From: Nemania diffusa
Taxonomy: Eukaryota > Ascomycota > Sordariomycetes > Xylariales > Xylariaceae
Reading direction: 5' to 3'
Assembly (NCBI GenBank): GCA_038501195.1
Contig: JBBPUQ010000002.1
Span: 2,232,001 to 2,296,000 of the forward strand
Length of the DNA stretch: 64,000 nucleotides
Positions 25,502-37,700 of the stretch are shown piece by piece. Every line of letters starts with the position of its first letter. Positions within the stretch are counted from its first letter, which is position 1. The position numbers and the translations under genes were made by a program. The notes under the pieces were generated by a model. The model was not told the origin of the DNA. It saw only the letters and a list, made by a program, of their open reading frames with translations, and did no database searches.

Positions 25502-28500
25502 ATGGAGAGTGCCTTTGCTCAGCCTATAGAGGCTGTCTTGGATCACTTCCACGTCGACCCCAAGGCTGGACTCACGGATCATCAGGTGATTGAGTTGAGG
25601 GTTAAGCATGGCAAGAATGGTATGTCTATCTATAGTACTTGTTGTTCCTGTTATTCCTGTTGTTGTGTGCGCCGAGTGAGATCTATCGAACGGGGGTAGC
25701 AGTCTCTTATTCAGTAGGTATGCTTCATTCGTGCTAATTCGCCCATGTCCTAGCTATACCCGAAGAGCCACCAACACCTCTCTGGGAGCTGATTCTTGAG
25801 CAGTTCAAGGACCAGCTCGTCATCATACTCCTTGGATCTGCTGCTGTGTCTTTCGTCCTAGCACTCTTCGAAGACGAGGGCGGCTGGAGTGCATTTGTTG
25901 ATCCCCTAGTTGTAAGTGTGACCGCCTCCACGCAATGCTAGCATAGCGCAGTCCCAGCTCAAGCTAATCTTGCGAATTTATACAGATCTTAACAATTCTA
26001 ATACTCAATGCCGTCGTCGGTGTCTCTCAAGAAAGCAGCGCCGAAAAAGCCATCGCCGCCCTCCAAGAATACTCCGCCAACGTCGCCAGTGTCGTCCGAA
26101 ACGGGCATGTCGTGCGTGTCAAGGCTGAAGAGTTGGTACCGGGAGATGTTGTCTCTGTTTCTGTTGGCGACCGGATCCCCGCTGACTGCCGAGTCATTTC
26201 TATTGAAAGCAATAGCTTTGCTATTGATCAGGCAATCTTGACAGGCGAGAGTGAAAGCGTGGGCAAGGACGATGCGAATGTCGTTGGCGATGAAAAGGCT
26301 GTGCTCCAGGACCAAATCAATATGCTCTTCTCTGGAACCACCGTGGTGACGGGACGTGCAAAGGCCGTTGTCGTCTTGACTGGATCTAATACTGCTATTG
26401 GCGATATCCATGAAAGCATTGTAGCCCAGATCTCCGAACCTACGCCCCTAAAGCAGAAGCTTAACGACTTTGGCGACACGCTCGCTAAAGTCATTACTGT
26501 TATTTGCGTTCTTGTATGGCTGATCAACATACCGAACTTCGCTGACCCTAGCCATGGAAACTGGACTAAGGGTGCTATCTACTATCTGAAGATTGCCGTC
26601 TCTCTTGGTGTTGCCGCGATTCCTGAAGGCCTAGCTGTCGTTATCACTACTTGTTTGGCATTGGGCACGCGCAAGATGGCTGCGAAGAATGCCGTGGTTC
26701 GAAGCTTGCCATCCGTGGAGACCCTAGGAAGCTGCAGTGTCATTTGCTCTGACAAGACTGGCACTCTCACCACCAACCAAATGAGCGTCAACAAGGTGGT
26801 GTATATTAGCGAGAATGGTAATGATCTTGAGGAACTTGATGTGGAGGGTACCACCTTCTCTCCGAAAGGCGACATCAAACGCAACGGCAAAGTGGTTGAA
26901 AATCTATTCCAGACGTCTAGCACAATTAACCAGATGACCGAGGTTGCTGCGCTTTGCAATGATGCCCAGCTTATGTACGACGCCCGATCTGCTACCTTCT
27001 CAAATGTCGGGGAGCCCACCGAAGGTGCACTAAGAGTCCTTGCCGAAAAGATTGGCCCTCGCGCCCCTGTCGAAACTAACCCTGAACACTGCGTCCACCA
27101 TGCCAGCGCCTGGTATGAACAGAAATATCCCCGGCTTGCCACCTTTGAGTTCTCCCGAGACCGGAAGAGCATGTCAGTACTCGTCCAGGCTGGTCAGCAG
27201 AAGAAGCTTCTCGTCAAAGGTGCTCCTGAGTCCGTCATTGAGCGATGCACACATACATTAGTTGGAGCCAATGGGAAGCGAGTTCCGCTAGACAAGAAAC
27301 TTCAGGATCTTATTTTGAAAGAAGTTGTCGATTATGGCAACCGTGGGCTTCGGGTTATTGCACTTGCTAGCCTTGATAATGTGGGATCTAATCCGTTGAT
27401 TAGCACTGCTAAGACTACGGATCATTATGCGCAATTGGAACAAAATCTTACGTTGCTCGGTCTCGTTGGTATGCTTGATCCTCCCCGACCCGAGGTCGCT
27501 GGTGCAATCAAGAAGTGCAAAGCTGCTGGCATTAGAGTGATCGTCATCACTGGCGATAACCGTAATACTGCCGAGAGTATTTGCCGACAGATTGGTGTGT
27601 TTGGAAAATTCGAAGATCTTGTAGGCAAGAGTTTCACTGGTAGGGAGTTCGACAACTTGACACCTAGTGAACAACTCGAAGCCGCAAAACACGCTTCTCT
27701 GTTCTCTCGTGTTGAGCCAAGCCACAAGTCCAAACTTATTGACTTGCTTCAATCTTTAAATGAGGTCGTTGCGATGACTGGAGACGGTGTGAACGATGCG
27801 CCTGCGCTAAAGAAAGCCGATATTGGCGTTGCCATGGGCTCAGGTACTGATGTTTCTAAGTTGGCTGCCGATATGGTTCTTGCCGACGATAACTTTGCTA
27901 CGATTGAGGTTGCTATTGAGGAAGGCCGATCTATCTACAACAACACGCAGCAATTCATTCGCTACCTCATTTCCTCGAACATCGGAGAAGTTGTGTCCAT
28001 TTTCGTCACTGCAGCACTAGGCATGCCTGAAGCTCTGATCCCCGTTCAACTACTATGGGTCAATCTTGTCACAGACGGTCTCCCAGCCACCGCCTTGTCC
28101 TTCAATCCACCGGACCACGACATCATGAGAAGACGACCGCGTAAGCGTGACGAAGCCCTCATTGGTGGATGGCTCTTTTTCCGCTACTTGGTAATTGGTA
28201 CATACGTCGGCATTGCCACCGTAGCTGGGTACGCCTGGTGGTTCATGTACAACCCTGAAGGTCCCCAAATCAGTTTCTATCAACTCTCTCACTTTCACCG
28301 GTGCTCTACAGAGTTTGCGGAGATTGGGTGCCAGATGTTTGAGAACAACAATGCCAAATCAGCGTCTACCGTCTCCCTGTCGATCCTCGTCGTCATTGAG
28401 ATGCTGAATGCCATGAACGCGTTATCATCGAGCGAATCCTTGTTGACACTACCTTTATGGGATAACATGATGCTCGTATATGCAATCACCTTGTCGATGG

Positions 28501-28761
28501 CCCTGCACTTTGCACTGCTCTACACTCCATTCCTCCAGACACTGTTCTCTATTCTACCCCTAAACTGGATTGAGTGGAAAGCAGTGCTGTTTATGAGTGC
28601 GCCAGTAATGTAATTCTTTCCCCCCCAACATTCCGTTAATTCACAGAAAAAGCCAGCTAACCCTGCATAGATTGATCGACGAGGTGCTCAAAGCTATCGA
28701 GCGGCAATTATTCATTGAAAATAATGACGAGGAAGTTACTAAGACTAAGAAGGATGCATAG
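25502..28761 (+). CDS. SERCA-type P-type Ca2+-transporting ATPase
   Basis: Pumps cytosolic Ca2+ into the ER using ATP. Exons by eye: 25502-25619, 25754-25911, 25986-28609, 28671-28761, giving 996 residues, as in animal SERCA. Actuator motif TGES at residues 178-181; calcium-site helix M4 [13 protein letters not shown]; phosphorylation motif [10 protein letters not shown] with Asp348; nucleotide-domain [11 protein letters not shown]; hinge [17 protein letters not shown] near 690; M6 [13 protein letters not shown]. The N-terminus ([16 protein letters not shown]) is the cation-ATPase N domain. The last exon adds [11 protein letters not shown] and ends KKDA, which fits a KKxx ER-retrieval signal. 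Reading past 28609 without splicing would stop at once, so the last intron is needed. Close to Neurospora nca-1; not a PMR1 type, whose Golgi pumps are shorter. Confidence 0.97.
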
Positions 28762-29147
28762 TAGAGCATAGATGGGCTTTTAGGTAGTAGAGTAGACCTT
28801 TAAAAAAGCCTATGGCCTGTCATTCAACACGTCATATAAACAAAATAAAAGCATTGTGCAATTGCATAGCTCCATTCAAGTTTGTCAAGGCAGTCTATGA
28901 TGTCTTGTCGTTAATGAAGCACCTCCAGGGGCTGGGTTCTAGCCTAGATATTGGTACGGGGTAGTATCTCTACTATTTTGAGTCTCTCTCATCCACGTCT
29001 GTAGCGATTAAATCTACGCCTTTGTTCAAATCATGGCCTCGTACCCTTATAGGCACATTACAGTCGTAGGGCCTGAACTAGCCACTTGATGCATCCGCCC
29101 CCATTTACGTTGCAAGTTAAAAGTCATACTGAATTGGTTTCTATCAT
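28762..29147. other. Intergenic between convergent genes
   Basis: 3' ends of the Ca2+ ATPase and PUP3. An AATAAA-like AAATAAAA lies near 28842. Nothing else seen. Confidence 0.5.
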
Positions 29148-30023
29148 CTAATCTTGGCGTCCCTTGAGTAATCTCTTGGTCACCTTGTTCTTCTCAATGA
29201 CGTAGACGTGCGCACCCCAACCGGATAAAGCGTCTCGATCGACGGCGCTCAACAAAGCTTGCGAGATAGTCTCGAAAAGGTCCTCTGGCTCCTGTTGGAC
29301 ACGAGGGCAGCTTGATTAGTCAAACGTATCTCCATAATAATAAAACTAGAGGCGAAGACGGGGGAGCAGACACGCACTAGATCAGGTTCCCAGAGACTCT
29401 CGCACATGCCGAACAGCTGCTCGGAGGCGGTGCCGCTGACGATGAAGTCCTTGGCGAAGTCGATGCAGCCGATGGAGTCGAAGCCGCAGATGAAGGGGGC
29501 GCCGGTCTTGGGGTCGAGGCCGGCGACGACGGGGCTGACGAAGTAGGGGCCGAAGCGGCGCTCGTAGAGGGAGGAGGAGACGAGGTTCGCGAAGGTGGTG
29601 GGGGCGATGGCGCGCTCCTCGCGCAGGCGGTACATGTTCACCTTGTAGCGGAAGAGGTCCGAGACGGTCGACACGTCGGTGGCGAGGCCCGTGAGCCCGA
29701 GGAACACGTTGTCGCCGTACTGGAAGACCTTGGGGAAGTTGTTGGACACCGTCAGGGCCTGCAGGCCGAGGCGCAGGTCGCACGCGATGGCCACGCAGTC
29801 CTTGCCTACCATGGCTACGCAGGCGCCGCCGTCTGTTCGCGGGGGGACGGTGTGGTTAGCTCGGGTGTTTCTGGTTCATTTTGGGTTCTCGGGGAAGATA
29901 TTCTAGGAGAGATGGGTTTCGGGCGGGAGGGCAGGCGTACTTATTGAAAAAGGGGAGGACTAGAAAGTGGTGTGTTAGTCGAGTGTCCGTTTTCGATGAA
30001 GCCGTGGATGGGGAGCTTACCAT
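29148..30023 (-). CDS. PUP3: 20S proteasome subunit beta type-3
   Basis: Non-catalytic beta-3 subunit of the 20S core; lines the chamber beside the active beta subunits. Exons by eye (minus): 30023-30021 (the ATG alone), 29959-29941 (19 nt), 29832-29378, 29291-29148, giving 206 residues as in yeast Pup3. The product begins [19 protein letters not shown], the expected family start with no propeptide and no catalytic Thr1. It continues with [42 protein letters not shown] and [13 protein letters not shown]. Odd point: the 136 codons from 29806 down to 29399 all end in G or C, then ordinary codon use returns abruptly. It is convergent with the Ca2+ ATPase and divergent from the UBX4-like gene. 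Confidence 0.95.
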
Positions 30024-30783
30024 TGTGAGATGACGGTGAGTGGGAGGTTAGGGAGATATGGACAAATCCGTTCCTCCGATGGCGGTATGTATTATTTTTC
30101 TTGCACGACTGTGGTTATGTGGTGGTGGACTTGTTTCGTCGGGATATCGTGAGAATAAAAAGAGAGAGTATAGCTGGCTCAATGTGAAGATGATGGCCGA
30201 TGTTGCTACCACTGCCAGGCTGAGGTTGGCAGTGTACAACGACCAGGTAGGTATACCTAGCTGCAAGGCAAACACGCACTGGCGCGGCAAGCTTTCAGGT
30301 CCTCGTACCTTGCAGGGGTACAAATAGGTGTTGACATAATGGCCTACCCGCTACACTTGTAAGGTACCGAGTACTTTTGGAACTGCGCACTCGTACGCAA
30401 GCAATTGGTACATATACTTGCTACCTATGCATCCCTTCATTTGCCCCTCCATCGATCCTCGTCAGTTGAAGCTGCCTGCGCATTACTCACACCTCGCATT
30501 CTCATCAACAATATGAACACTTGCTGACCGATTTACTACATAAAAAAATGTGCTTCGTAGATGTTCTTTCTTTATCGATCTAAATTATCTACTTAACACG
30601 CAATAAATCTCTTCGACCCAGCATCGAAACTAGAACTCCGAACATTATACGACTAAGTAGATAGACTAGCACCGCGCTTAGTAGCCTGATATCCAGGTTG
30701 CACTACCGTCTTCTACGTGCCTGTTCTAGTCAGACCTGGGGCATCTAAACCCTATCACACCTCATATCAGACGAACGAGCATT
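30024..30783. promoter_or_regulatory. Shared divergent promoter region of PUP3 and the UBX4-like gene
   Basis: 760 bp between two divergent ubiquitin-proteasome genes. A yeast-type Rpn4 box (GGTGGCAAA) was looked for and not seen on either strand. Some TACCTA units near 30240-30440. Role as a shared promoter is inferred from orientation only. Confidence 0.5.
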
Positions 30784-32259
30784 ATGGCGACGAATGTCAA
30801 AGTTGTCGGAACAGACCTGAGGCAGGTGACTATCAAGGTCAACCCTGGCACATACCTCACAGAGATTCTAGAACAAGCATGCACGAAGCTCAAGGTTCCC
30901 ACCGATAAATACCTATTAAAGCACAAGCAGCGACAACTTGAGCTCTCCCAGACCTTCCGAACGTCTGGCCTAATTCCAGGTGCCCGCTTAGAGCTGGTCA
31001 TCCGGGCCAAGACGCCGACCGCCATCAACATCGCACTACAACTCCCCGCCCCCGAGTCCGGCCTCTTCCCTCCGCACGGCCGTGTAAGCGAGAAACTACC
31101 AAGTGACTTTACCATATGGCAAATACTGCGGCAGTTCGAGAGCGGCAAGGCGAGCGCGGGGAAGAGCTTGAACATCACCGCCAGAGGCGTACCACAGACG
31201 AATAATGGCACAGAGGCGGGCAGCGGGCAGCTATACTACGAGATCCCCAATATCGTTATCGAGCAACGGACACTATCGACATTTGTTGACTTCCAAAAGA
31301 CTCTATCTCAGCTTGGGTACAGTTCGGGTGGTGTCTTGATGCGCTTGTCCTTCCAGAAGACGGAACGACTATTTTCTGATGCTATGAGAGAGATTGAAGA
31401 GTACTTTAAGCCCGAGGAACGGGATAGCGCACCACAGAAAACCGAGGATACTACCAAAGGAGGCGAGTCAGCGAGTATACCTGAGCCTTTAGCTGCGCCA
31501 AGCGAAGCCATCCCGCCACCCACCACAATCCAAGAACCTCTTACGGCTCAAGATACTGCCGGCACCGATGCTATGGATACCAGTGAAGATATATCACCAG
31601 GCCATCGCCATGTTACCATCTTCTCAGCTCCTACCTCATCTACCCCAATTGCGGCTCTACGGCCAGACGCGGAAGAAGACTACGCACCCGATATCAGTCA
31701 CGCGAAGGCGCATCAAAGACTTCTAAAGTCATTAGGTGAGAACAAGCGGCTTCTATCAGATAGAGAGATCGAGGAAAAGGCCGCTGCAGAGGAGGCAAGA
31801 GTAGCAGCTGTCAAGTCCATTAAGATCAAGGTGCGGTTCCCAGATAACTTCTCGGCCGAATGGACATTTGGACCAGACGACACAGGTGCTAGTCTGTATA
31901 GCGAGGTCAGGGGCGTCATGGCCAACGGCTCCACGTCGTTCAGGCTAGTACTTCCCGGCGCGCGGACCGTCATTAAAGATGACGAGAGCGGCAAACTGAT
32001 CAAAGGGTACCTACTAAGCGCCAACACGCTCGTCAACTTTGTATGGGACGACAATGTGCCTGCAGACATCCGACGGCAACCCTTCCTCAAAAGCAGCGCC
32101 GCAGGCCAGGCGCAAGAGGTCGTCGTACCCGATGTGCCCGAAGTTGAAGTCAAGCAAGGAGAACAAAGTACGCCGATACCAACACCCACGCCGAAGAACA
32201 ACGGTGAGAGCTCAGGATTTAAGAAACCCAAGTGGCTTAAGGGACTCGGCAAGAAGTAG
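30784..32259 (+). CDS. TUG/ASPSCR1-type UBX-domain protein (Ubx4-like p97/Cdc48 cofactor)
   Basis: Cofactor of the AAA ATPase Cdc48/p97 in protein degradation and complex disassembly. Single exon of 491 residues. Residues 1-80 form the TUG ubiquitin-like domain (VKVVGTDLRQVTIKVNPGTY, LKHKQRQLELSQTFRTSGL). A second ubiquitin-like segment follows (IWQILRQFESG, PNIVIEQRTLSTFVDFQKTL). The middle is acidic and low in order. The UBX domain is at about 345-425 (IKIKVRFPDNFSAEWTF to LVNFVWDD), and the tail is basic (FKKPKWLKGLGKK). The FPR loop of canonical UBX domains is not obvious; LPGARTV stands in its place, as in several TUG members. It shares a 760-bp divergent promoter with PUP3. Confidence 0.9.
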   Translation: MATNVKVVGTDLRQVTIKVNPGTYLTEILEQACTKLKVPTDKYLLKHKQRQLELSQTFRTSGLIPGARLELVIRAKTPTAINIALQLPAPESGLFPPHGRVSEKLPSDFTIWQILRQFESGKASAGKSLNITARGVPQTNNGTEAGSGQLYYEIPNIVIEQRTLSTFVDFQKTLSQLGYSSGGVLMRLSFQKTERLFSDAMREIEEYFKPEERDSAPQKTEDTTKGGESASIPEPLAAPSEAIPPPTTIQEPLTAQDTAGTDAMDTSEDISPGHRHVTIFSAPTSSTPIAALRPDAEEDYAPDISHAKAHQRLLKSLGENKRLLSDREIEEKAAAEEARVAAVKSIKIKVRFPDNFSAEWTFGPDDTGASLYSEVRGVMANGSTSFRLVLPGARTVIKDDESGKLIKGYLLSANTLVNFVWDDNVPADIRRQPFLKSSAAGQAQEVVVPDVPEVEVKQGEQSTPIPTPTPKNNGESSGFKKPKWLKGLGKK

Positions 32260-32687
32260 CATTATGCTGGTCAAGCATGAACAGTCATAAAGAGCGCCTT
32301 ATGCAACGGGGAAAGGAAGGTGCTAGAGGATTTGGATGGCCAAAGTATATACTAGCATTAGCTTGGAGTTTTGTGGACAGCATCGCGTTTGAGCCTTTCA
32401 TGTCACGGGCCTGTGTACAGATAAATTGTTTTTAGAAGCATGATTTATTCTCATTGGGTGTAGATGTGGAAATGAACAGTGGCATGGCATGAGAAATGTG
32501 GTATCTCGTAATTCATGTTTTTGTGCTGCAGTAACTTTTAAAGCTAAACTGCCCACCTAAACCAATCCCATTCTGGAGGGATAAGATACATCCCGAAAAG
32601 ATGTCGACGCCAGACCGAGCCAGTTTTTGTTTTCCCAATTTACTCCTTCTCTCATCCGCGGTTTCCATTTGATGAAGAGTTGACAAT
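32260..32687. other. Intergenic between convergent genes
   Basis: 3' regions of the UBX4-like gene and eL36. Nothing else seen. Confidence 0.5.
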
Positions 32688-33486
32688 TTAGTGGCCGGCA
32701 CGACGACTCTCAGCAATGACGCGCTGGAGCTCATCAACCTATATTAATGTTGATTAGTTGCTACTCTAGCATTTTTCCAGTCCGATAATGGGTTCTTGAC
32801 TGACCTTCTTCTTGCCACGCTGGAAAGAACCGAGCCTCTTCTTGGCTAGCTTACGGGCACGCTACAATCATGTTTAGCCAACACCATTCCATCCAATGTC
32901 AAAGGTGCTAATTCTTACCTTATCTTTCGAGTTGCGGAGAAGTTCCACGATTCTGCGCTCGTAGGGAGCGTGGCCTGCGACCTCACGTACTCTATACCAC
33001 CAGTTAGTTAGCAAATATTTCCTACCACCACACTCAAACTATTCAACCAGCGAGGATATGAACGTACACATCGCGAACGTGGGCAGTGCGGCGGCTGAGG
33101 TGTCCCTTGGTGGTGGAGACACGCTTCTTGTTGACGCGAGCCGTCGTTTTCTAATTCGAGTATCCAAGCGTCAGTCTAAAGTGTCCATCTCTGCCATGGC
33201 TTTGCGAAGAAAATAGAAGCAAAGAAAGCAGGATCCTCCACGAGGTGAGACGTGTAGAACTGATCGCCCAGATAGGACGGTTTGTTGCTTGCTCTCCTCG
33301 AGGAAATCGATTGCCATTGTTTGCTGGGTTGCTCGGGGGAAAGTTTTCGGGGAGGGAAGAAAGTTGGGATTCAAAGCCTTACATATCCTTTCTGTTTCGC
33401 GCATTTCATTAGCATCGTTCAGCAGAGAAAGACTTATCATGATTGGGACATGTATAACTCACGTCGAGACCACGTGCGAGCGCCAT
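32688..33486 (-). CDS. RPL36: 60S ribosomal protein eL36
   Basis: Component of the large cytosolic ribosomal subunit. Exons by eye (minus): 33486-33463, 33150-33068, 32991-32919, 32861-32805, 32738-32688. The core is clear: [54 protein letters not shown], ending ESRRAGH. The model gives 95 residues, a few short of the usual 99-106, and its start (MALARGLD joined to [12 protein letters not shown]) lacks the usual GLNKGHK. Either a micro-exon in the 312-nt first intron was missed or the N-terminus is diverged. Intron-rich structure and strong codon bias fit a ribosomal protein gene. Confidence 0.9.
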
Positions 33487-34768
33487 CTTGTCGGTGATGC
33501 TGTGGTCGTTAGTACCGGTTGTTGTGTGATGGAAGAGATGTTGGCGGTTGACGGCAGACTGTAAATTCTTGGGTGTGGAGGAATTTTGGTGTGTGGATTA
33601 ATTAACCGAATTGTCCGGCGGGCGCAGTGGATCCTCTTGATAAGACTATCGGACCAAATCTGCGGCTCGGGCTGTGGCCTGATCTGATTCGCCATTTCCC
33701 CACCCCTACCAAAGTAGGTTAGGTACTCTAAACTCTAGATACCTTGTGGGTCTATTTAAACTCAAAAGATTGACTAACTTGCCAATCCAAACCTTTGTTG
33801 TTGTTGGATTCTTCATTTATCTCACTGTACCTAACCGAAGACATCGTACTCCATGTGTATATGTCTTAAATAAGTAACACGAACCGGTCTCTCAGAATCT
33901 ACTTCCATTCAGCATGGCATATCCAGGATTTCAAAGTCAGCAAAATAAATGCAAGCTATTTTTCTATCTTGACGGATCTTCGGATCTTCGGATCTGCTGC
34001 GTATGCGTCACGTCGTGACAGTAGCTTATACCGATATTTATCTATGTACACTAGGTAGGTACCTCTAATCAGTCTATGGAAATGCAAATGCGGATCGCCA
34101 TTTATCATATCGGAATGTTGCTAGTTATCGTACTTTATCTCTGCAGTTATGACGCAGTTTCTGACATGCTCCCACAAGCTCCGCGGCTTGTGTGTCACAT
34201 CTTCACAGCCATTGAGCGCGTTGAAAACGCTGTGAAGCGAAAAAATAATTTCTGAAACTGAGATCTTGTGAGCTACAGTAAGAGAGAGAGAACTGGTGCA
34301 ATTACGACGTCTCTCCTTCGCACCCTCTTTTTTTCTTTCTCTTTGTCTAGCTATAAGCTACAGCTATAGGAAAGAGCAACCACCTGTCGCAGATGTTCTT
34401 GACCTCCTCTCTTCCCGTCCATTGTCTTTAGCTACCTGTCTCCGTCCAGGGCGTTCTTTCTTTCTTTCTACGTTCTCCAGACATACGCACCTACCTACCT
34501 AAGATACCTACCTACCTAACCTAGGGGGTCGGTGATAAACCTAGCATACAGATAGAAGAAGCTTATATCTATCTATCTACCGACTCGTCTTCAACCTTGT
34601 CATCCATCCCCTCCGTGTTGACAATTATGTTTTGAATCAAGTCCTACCCATGGGCTCTTTTTCTTTTTTTGGTTCTATCAATCTCTTTGGAGTTTTGGAA
34701 CCTAGCTCTGCATCGTCATTTTTTTCTTGGTCCTCATTTTAGTAGGCACCATTTTCTCCTCCTGAACC
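33487..34768. other. Divergent promoter region of eL36 and the RhoGEF gene
   Basis: 1.28 kb without a gene. A run of CTACCTACC units at 34488-34528 and CT-rich tracts at 34310-34480 probably lie in the RhoGEF leader. A direct repeat (ggatcttc, twice) is at 33977-33992. Confidence 0.55.
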
Positions 34769-37700
34769 ATGCCTCTTACAACCTTGGCAAGCGATTCGCC
34801 GAGCCCATTCTCGCGAAGCAGTTCATTGCGTATTGCAAAAGGCAAGAGCTGGGTAAAGTCCCTAACGACTCCGGCGACGCTCAAGATAAATCGCACTAAT
34901 ACCGACCTCGGACTCGATTATCTTGATTTGCTGCATGATGAGGACGCAGACGTCTGGCGCGCATTGGATGACATAGCTGCTTTTCGTCTCAGCTTGGAAA
35001 ATGACACTGAGACATCAAGGCACTCTACAGATTTGCCCAGGTTCTCCTTCTATCAAGGGAATGGCGCCATTATAGAAGAACCAGAAACTCCCTTGGTGTC
35101 AACGCCGCGACCATTTCATAAGTGGATAAAAAACTTGCACAGACGAGCACACCACCCCAGCGTCGAAAGTAGTGCCACGGAGCAATACCCGGAGTGCTCG
35201 TTCGAGGGAGACTCCATACGAATCAATGGCCACAGAAAATCTTCATCGGGCTCTTCTTTTGGGTTTGTAGCCGCTGTAAGAAGCGCCACCGTGAGTCTCG
35301 CTAGTGTGAGCGTGAGAACTCATCAACGGAGGCATCCGGCTCGATCTTCTATCCACACGAGGACAGACCACAGCAGCCGAGGCTCATTTTCCGCCCAGAG
35401 AATGTCTGAAGACAGCATGTGTTTTGAGAGGAGTTCACATACGGATCCAGCGGTGACGGAACGTCTACTCCAGAGGCGACGGATACTCGAGGAGCTTATT
35501 ACCACAGAAGAAAGTTACATTGGTGACATTAGATTTCTCATGAACGTGCGTTTAGTTTGCCACTCTATTATTATAGCTACTGACATAGCTAAGGTCTATG
35601 TCACGATTTTGGCCTCTTTACCCACACTACAACACGGTCTTCGATCTTCGATTAATCAAAACTTAACGGACATTATCGAACTCCACGAAGAAATCCTTGG
35701 CGAGCTTCATCGAATCGTCCCTGATTCTGAGTATACGCAGCCCGAATTCATTCCCGTGAATCCAAGTACATTGCAAAGCCAAGGACACCACCGCTGGCAT
35801 AGCCTGGATTCTGTCCCGGAGGATAGGGGAGGACGGTCAATATTGCATAGCGTCCCTGGTGTGATCGCCGAACCAAAAATTGCAGCTGAAGTCGCTCAAA
35901 TCTTTGCCGCGAAGGTAACATCCGAGATCCTCGAGAGCCGGTCGCGCCTAGGGCTATGTATTGAACCGGAGATGCTGACCAATCCTAGATAAACCGATTC
36001 CTCATCTACGAAGAGTACGGAGCAAGATATGAGCTGATGATCAAGGACGTTGCGTCTACTCATCGTATGCTCCCGCACTGGGAAAACTATCAGAGGGGCA
36101 TTGAGGCCTTGGCCGCTTCACTCAGCGCTACAAGTAATCATTCAGGCCACTCCAAGAAGTCTCTAACTATTGGTGACCTTCTAGTCAAGGTAAGAAACGT
36201 GATGCCTCAAGAGACTAGTTAGCTAACGCGCAGGAAGCCCATCCAACGAATCTGCAGATACCCTCTTCTCTTTGCAGAGCTTCTAAAATACACACCAGTT
36301 TGCGATTGTCCAAGCTCTCACATGGAAATTGAGAGTGTGCTCATAAGGCTTCGTGAAACTACCGCCGAAATTAATCGGGCTACCGACGATCCCGGAATCA
36401 AGGCCTCATTGGAACAGACCTGGCTACTCCAAGACCGACTTGTGTTTCCCAACCAAGTAAGATATTTCATGTTGGAGGTTTGGCGATCGCTAATTTTATT
36501 AGGGATTGCATGCCACCTCCAAGAGTACCATTCGTTCACTTGGGCAGATACGTTTGTGTGGCGCTTTACATGTCTGCTGGCAAACCAGAGACGGTGTGAC
36601 AGGTCAATACATGGTCTCACTCCTCTATAGAGATTGCCTGTGCCTTGCCACAGCTAGCAAAACAGATCAGATATACACAATACAGGCTTGTATTAGTTTG
36701 GATAGTATCAAAATCGAACAAGTTGATAATGGGCGGGGTGAGTATCATAAATAAAACGTTGTCCTTCAACCCGAGATCCACGCTAATCAAACCAGGCTTG
36801 CAATGTCATACGGCACCCTTTTCTTGGAAGCTTGTCTTCGAGTGCGACCACCAACTCTACGAGGTGATTATGACAGCCTGTTCTCAGAAAGAAGAAATGG
36901 CCTGGCGTACGCATCTTACCAATGCGAGACAGCTTGTATCCCATGAGCAGTCAGACTCAGCATTCTACAGCTGGAACTATCTGCATATCAAAAGCCTTGG
37001 AACAGTGTTTAGAAAACCAGGTTGGTGCTCAAATGACAATTAAGGGGGTATACTTACGCGCACTAGGGTCGGTCGCTCGTCGCCTATCTATCCACCGGGC
37101 TACAACTATCGGACCTAAGTCTGCTCTGTGTCAAGTCATCCTCAAAAATACAAGTACCGTTAAGGATACGACGTCTACGAATCTACCACTACCGATTAAT
37201 CGTTCACAGTCGCTTCTAACCACGAATTCTCGAATACCAGTCCTTGTACCGCCCCGGGCTGAACGAGCCCGCCTTGAAGTCTTGTTAGCGGACGTCTGGA
37301 GTCGTAAAATCTTACCGTACCCCGGTATAACATCACGATCAAAGAGTGAACACCGCGTGAGAAGTTCAGCATCAACTATGATGCGGAAGCTTAGTTCTGC
37401 AAGTCTGACCAACCCATTTGCGAAACGCTCTGCTAGCACCTCCAGCCTATTACACACAGAGGATAGTGAAAAGATGCCTCACGTGAACAAATTCATTGAT
37501 TCGCTTGTTAGTGTAAATTGTGATACCCTAGCACCATCGAGAACCGATATCATAGAAGGAAGCCCGTTGCAACGATTACCGATCATTCGTGATGAGATAG
37601 AGAAATCAAGCAGCGGCAGCAGCAGCAGCAACAGCAACTCCCATGAAGCTGATGGTGCCACATCAGACGGTACGATACGACGACTAGACATGGCAGAAGT

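Noticed and set aside
29382..29783. 133-codon Arg/Pro-rich minus-strand frame within PUP3
   Set aside because: It is an off-frame reading of PUP3 exon 3, left open because of the GC3-saturated block.
30024..30783. Yeast-type Rpn4 proteasome box in the PUP3/UBX4-like promoter
   Set aside because: No GGTGGCAAA or close variant on either strand.
33151..33462. Possible box C/D snoRNA in eL36 intron 1
   Set aside because: TGATA, CTGA and TAATGA stretches are present but do not form proper C/D spacing with a terminal stem.
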